From positions 3,591,891 to 3,655,890 of the forward strand of contig CAJFCJ010000002.1 in the NCBI GenBank assembly GCA_904063045.1: a DNA stretch of 64,000 nt. The letters are read 5' to 3'. This document shows, piece by piece, positions 59,701 through 64,000 of this stretch. The notes under the pieces are model-generated. The model worked only from the letters and a program-made list of their open reading frames with translations, did no database searches and was not told the origin of the DNA. Each line of letters opens with the position of its first letter. Position 1 is the stretch's first letter. This stretch comes from Dimorphilus gyrociliatus. Its lineage: Eukaryota > Annelida > Polychaeta > Dinophilidae. The position numbers and the translations under genes were made by a program.

Positions 59701-62700
59701 GGAATTATTAAATAGTTTTCTTTCTAAAAGTCAGAAAGATGTAATGGACTAAAGATAAATTCAATCATAGGCCAAAATTTAAACTTACCTCCACTATAGA
59801 TGGCCTTTGAACATTTGCTACAAAGAACTTTTCCCTCACTTTGTAAAAACAAGAAAAATGTTAAATGTTGTTGAACTTTTTCTTTTGTTACAAACAAACT
59901 TTGTTAGTGACTTACAGATGGTTTAGACTAGAAAAAATATCTATATAGACAGACTAAGCAATCGTGTATTAAACAGCAACATTTTAATTGAGTACAATAA
60001 ATAGTTCACGAAGAATAAATATTTTCCCGAGCTTTTCTCAAATTTAGTTGTCGAATTGGATAATCTTTGGTATTTTTTTATTTAGGAATAACGTTTACTC
60101 GATTATTTCTTACGATGGAGAATTTTTTTTTGATGTTTTAAAAATAACTATGAAGCAAAGAATGACATGTGCACGAACCTGCTTTATTGACCATGCCCCC
60201 AGGGGTGTTAAATTTTCGTTCTTCTGGATGGTTTCCCTTTTAAAAAAATTATTCCCTATGCCTCTAAAAATCTCCGGTTTTTGACCGTTAGATTCGAAGT
60301 AGTATAACATGTAATCTTTGAAGTAGGTATATATACATATATATAGCATACGTCGGCAAGTAAATAGCTGAGATATAAAATTGCGTATACACAGTACATC
60401 TAGACATAAGTTTCATTAAATCCTTACAAAATATGCAGAATAATTAGTGCAACGCGTTGAGTCTTTTGTCTTAAATGAAGAAAAAGAACAAATGTTACAA
60501 AAGCTATTTGAAGAGTATCCTTTTATAGGAGCAAAGTAATTTGTTACCGTAATTTGTTAAATAAAAAATAATCTGTTGCCTTTAGATTTAATATAAAAAA
60601 AATAAAGAATATTATTTAATATTATTTCTTTTTGGCCAATCGATGAACTTTAACGTCTATTAGAAATCTATTTTATTATTGTAATAACTAAACGAAAAAA
60701 ACCTTTTTTATTATTTAAGAACATCAATTCTAAAATAGATGAAAACATTTTTGCATGTTCATACAAAAAGAAATATCTTAAGATTTTATTACTACAGGTT
60801 CGTTTTTTGTTCAATGATAGATGTATTCTTTAATTAGCTTTATTACGATCAGTGCATATCTTTTTTATAATTACAGATTTTTTTTTCTTAACCTTGTACA
60901 TCTCCTCCCAAATGAAATATGTATGACAACTATACATTTCTGAATAGTTCACTTCTATTTATAATCATAATTAGTACGTTTATCTGCAAGAGAAGCAATA
61001 ACTACTACCTAACACATGAAACTAGATTTAATAATAGAAATTATTAAAAGTTGATTATTAAAGAGGGAAAGAGCAGTAGAGATTTGTAAACAGCGACTAC
61101 AAAACTCGTATCATTGTAACAAAGGAAGATGAAAGACACATCTGATAAAGATATTTACTAATTCTCAAAGGGGATTTTCTTTCCCATGTAAATATCGTCT
61201 AAGTGACCAAAAGTTAACGAGATTTTTCATTTTGCAAGTTTATTAAAATAATAGATACAAGAAAGAGTGAAAGTAACGTAAATAGGGAGAATGATACTTC
61301 TGGGATTTAAAATTTTCAGCCTTTAACGATTCGTTTATACAGATTAAAATTATACTGTTTTCTCTATTTATTGTAGACTTAAAATAAATTCTATTTTTAT
61401 TTTTCAATTTGGTTGTTTTCCTAAAATAAATAGGCCATAAAGAAGAACGAAATGGTCAGCTCATGACGCTAATGACTACCCCAATAAACATTTTGACAGA
61501 TTTTGATAAGAAATCTTAGAAAATACGGCCAAACACTCTTCATAATTTATACGAACAATTAGGCACTTTCTAACAAACTTTCACCCTTTTAATATACCTT
61601 TAAGGTGCATGGGTTAAGTAAACATTGTAATAAAATTTCATAGATAAAAGACTAGCAGGAAAGTTTTAATATTTATAGAAAGAAAAGTACAGTCTACTGT
61701 CAACCTGGTGAATAATTTACTATTATGGTACTTAATCACTTTAACCTTATCTTGTTGTGGATATTTTTAAAGACAGGCGTCAAAGTGTGTAAATCTCACA
61801 AAATGACTTTTAACAATAGAAAAAGAACCCTGTTTTCTGCCCCAATTTTATACCCGATCAAGTATCGAGATACGCTTTTTTTTTTCCATCTTCCATACAA
61901 GATCTCCTTTCCTTTTTAACATTTTTCAATTCTCCTTCCTCCTTCTCCTAATTATCGTTACCATGTAATTTCTGGGCGCCTCAAGTTATATAATAATCAT
62001 TTAAATGTAGAAAATTTTTGCTAATACTAAAAATTACATTGTTAATTAACTAATAAAGAGGAAATCTATTAAATTATACGTCGTTGCGTCTTTGGCAGAA
62101 TTATTAAAAATCTATAGTATAGAGTTAAAAGTTCAGATTTTTACATAAACAACTGCATTATATTGGTTATTTGCAGTGACACATGCAGTTTTTTACCCAT
62201 TAACTTAATCTACTGTCACCAATAATCAAATTTTTCGCCATACACACCATCTCTATTCATTACGTAACATACTTGATTGATGTTCCGAAAGCAATCAAGA
62301 CACAAAACCGTCTCAATCTTATATATGAATGATGTATAATAAAATTTCATTCATAGTTTGTAAAGGGAAATATAGAACAACACATTCGACGTGTCATTCA
62401 AATAGATAATTATACTATTAAATCTAATAGAAATATTCAAGTAACTACACATTATTGCGTGATATCTTTGTAATTCTATATTTGCATTCTTTGCTATTTT
62501 ATCTAATATACCTAGATTAATTTCATTCGTAACTTAAAGCTTTGCGAATAAAATTAATTTTTAAAATATACTAAACTACTTTTTTCTTTTCTTCCTTCTT
62601 TTTTATTCAACTCTCGCTAAATAGCTATTTTATAAATCCATTATTAATCCTTTGATGATGTCATATCCGTACTTAAATCTTCCATTACAAGTCCATTACA

Positions 62701-63646
62701 CTTAAACAGATGACGTCATGAACAGATATCTGTAAGAAGAAAATGAATGTAGAAAAAGTGAGTAATAAGTGAGTAAAATATGAAATTAATATGATAGCGA
62801 TTTCTGTATAAAATCATTGTTAGTAAAGAAGTAAGATTACGTTTAAAAAGCTTACAAAAACTTAAGAAGGAAACGATTTTTAAAATGACAGATTGACTAC
62901 TTTTCAACAACCAATAGCGTACACAATAGTAAATAGAAGAAAAGTGACCAAGTGACCAACGTATATACAATTCGCCAGTGTAAACATGGCAGTAAAAGTG
63001 TATAGAAGATAGATTTCTCAGCCAACACTACTGTGCAAATACGCCTTTGAAATTGTACAATTGCTAAGATTGACTCGATTTTGGCTTCGGAATTCCTATG
63101 CCTACTATTCGGTCAACTTTAAAGGGTTTACGATATTTTATTCAACTTATGTAAAATTTACTAGGTAAATAATACCTTAATGTAATATGATCCATTATTA
63201 CATTTCTTATACTTGCAATTCTTCAATATTCATCTTTAAACCAAATAATATTAAATATACAATCTATCTTCGAGTCCTCCATTTACTTGGTATATATAGT
63301 CCAAATAAATAGTATATTATATAAAATTATTTATACTCACCTATGTCTTATGTTTACAAGATAATTCTAGCTTTAATAATATAAAATAAGCATAATTATT
63401 TTTACTACAAACGTAAATACGTTTCCTTTTTAATCAACCATATAAAAATAAAGAAACTATCTTTTACTGTTTTACTGTAAGATTTAAAAGAAGATAAATG
63501 AAGAAAAGAGATTCTTTATATTCCAAATAATTAAAAGTAAATCTTACAACTAGTATTTAAATTAATAGAATAACATATCTACAGTACTATATTTATAATT
63601 TATATAGCACGCATGTGTGTAGATTATACTAACTCCTCTTATACAG

Positions 63647-63668
63647 TATATATATATATATATATATA
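63647..63668. repeat. TA microsatellite
   Basis: Short TA dinucleotide run flanked by ACAGTATA-type sequence on both sides. Confidence 0.8.
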
Positions 63669-64000
63669 CTATACAGTATATTGTATATAAATGTATGTAT
63701 AGTATTTATATGCGTAAAATCGTTCTGGCTTTTCCTTTTGACTCTTCTCTCCGTATGTTTTCCTATTTGATCTGAAGATCAGCAACGATAATCGGGAGGT
63801 CTTTTTTTATTTGTTTATCAGTATGGTTAAAGGTTTGTTTACATTGCTAATATTTGAATGAGTATGGCAGGCGATCAATAAGGGACAGCGTCTAGTTTGG
63901 GTGGATGATTTTTCGTGATAAACAATACAAAGTAAGAGAATCTTCTATTTGCCAGCCATCAGATTTACGTAGACATGTTAACGATCTGAAAAGATAGGGA

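Larger units (their letters stand above)
48967..64000. other. 15 kb without recognised genes
   Basis: No exon with recognisable protein sequence on either strand. The left part (to about 51.1 kb) is AT-rich spacer with pyrimidine microsatellites (for example 50820-50880). From 51.1 kb on, stretches of markedly higher GC and CpG content alternate with AT-rich spacer, unlike the intergenic DNA in the left half. The patches near 51.43-51.80, 52.25-52.60, 55.26-55.55 and 59.15-59.70 kb are the clearest. This is what the regulatory domain, or long introns, of a developmental gene lying beyond the right edge could look like. Open frames in the patches occur on both strands at once and look non-coding. 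Confidence 0.5.

Noticed and set aside
1-64000. Search for tRNA, rRNA, CRISPR, transposase or reverse-transcriptase genes and viral insertions
   Set aside because: None recognised by eye on either strand. The long dinucleotide tracts are ordinary microsatellites. A covariance-model scan for tRNAs and small RNAs would be decisive and was not possible here.

Overview
The window is nuclear DNA from a small-genome invertebrate animal. Genes are split by canonical GT-AG introns, many only about 45-75 bases long, the DNA is very AT-rich, and the products are metazoan (myosin regulatory light chain, KCTD9, BAG1, NUDCD2, a death-domain protein, C-type lectins, a peptide-type GPCR). The light chain most resembles molluscan and annelid muscle light chains, so a spiralian (lophotrochozoan) with compact introns is the best guess. 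No search was run, so the species is not established.

Layout. 1-10 kb: two tandem monocarboxylate-transporter-like genes (1446-2808, 2997-4303), a secreted Ser-Gly-repeat/Cys-rich protein (5064-5955), a secreted six-cysteine mini-protein on the minus strand (6643-6849), and BAG1 (8620-9338). 12-20 kb: an intronless peptide-type GPCR (minus), a 5.5 kb gene-free stretch, and the myosin regulatory light chain (18899-20221), whose first coding exon is just the ATG. 21-30 kb: a lysine/asparagine-rich orphan protein in five exons (minus), a single-pass membrane protein with a cytoplasmic death domain, a membrane protein resembling a cut-down Delta/Serrate Notch ligand, and an intronless sulfotransferase (minus). 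32-43 kb: two paralogous C-type-lectin/WSC genes in opposite orientation (32220-34252 plus; 40603-43005 minus), flanking an SLC35F5-like transporter (minus) and a decayed sulfotransferase fragment. 44-49 kb: a secreted leucine-rich-repeat protein, then KCTD9 (minus) and NUDCD2 (plus) sharing a short divergent promoter. 49-64 kb: no recognisable gene, but patches of higher GC that look like regulatory DNA.

Most interesting: in both lectin paralogs a complete WSC domain, carried on two exons with symmetric phase-1 outer borders, sits inside the first C-type lectin domain, so that the lectin fold is split around it. The paralogs keep the same exon phases and nearly the same exon lengths, and share a CACGTG plus TGAGTCA promoter pair, but one ends in a transmembrane helix and the other does not. 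Whether this nested architecture is undescribed needs a domain-architecture search.

For spliced genes, each coordinate pair runs from the start codon to the stop codon, and the exons are given in the evidence. All splice junctions were read by eye from GT/AG signals, phase agreement and protein continuity.
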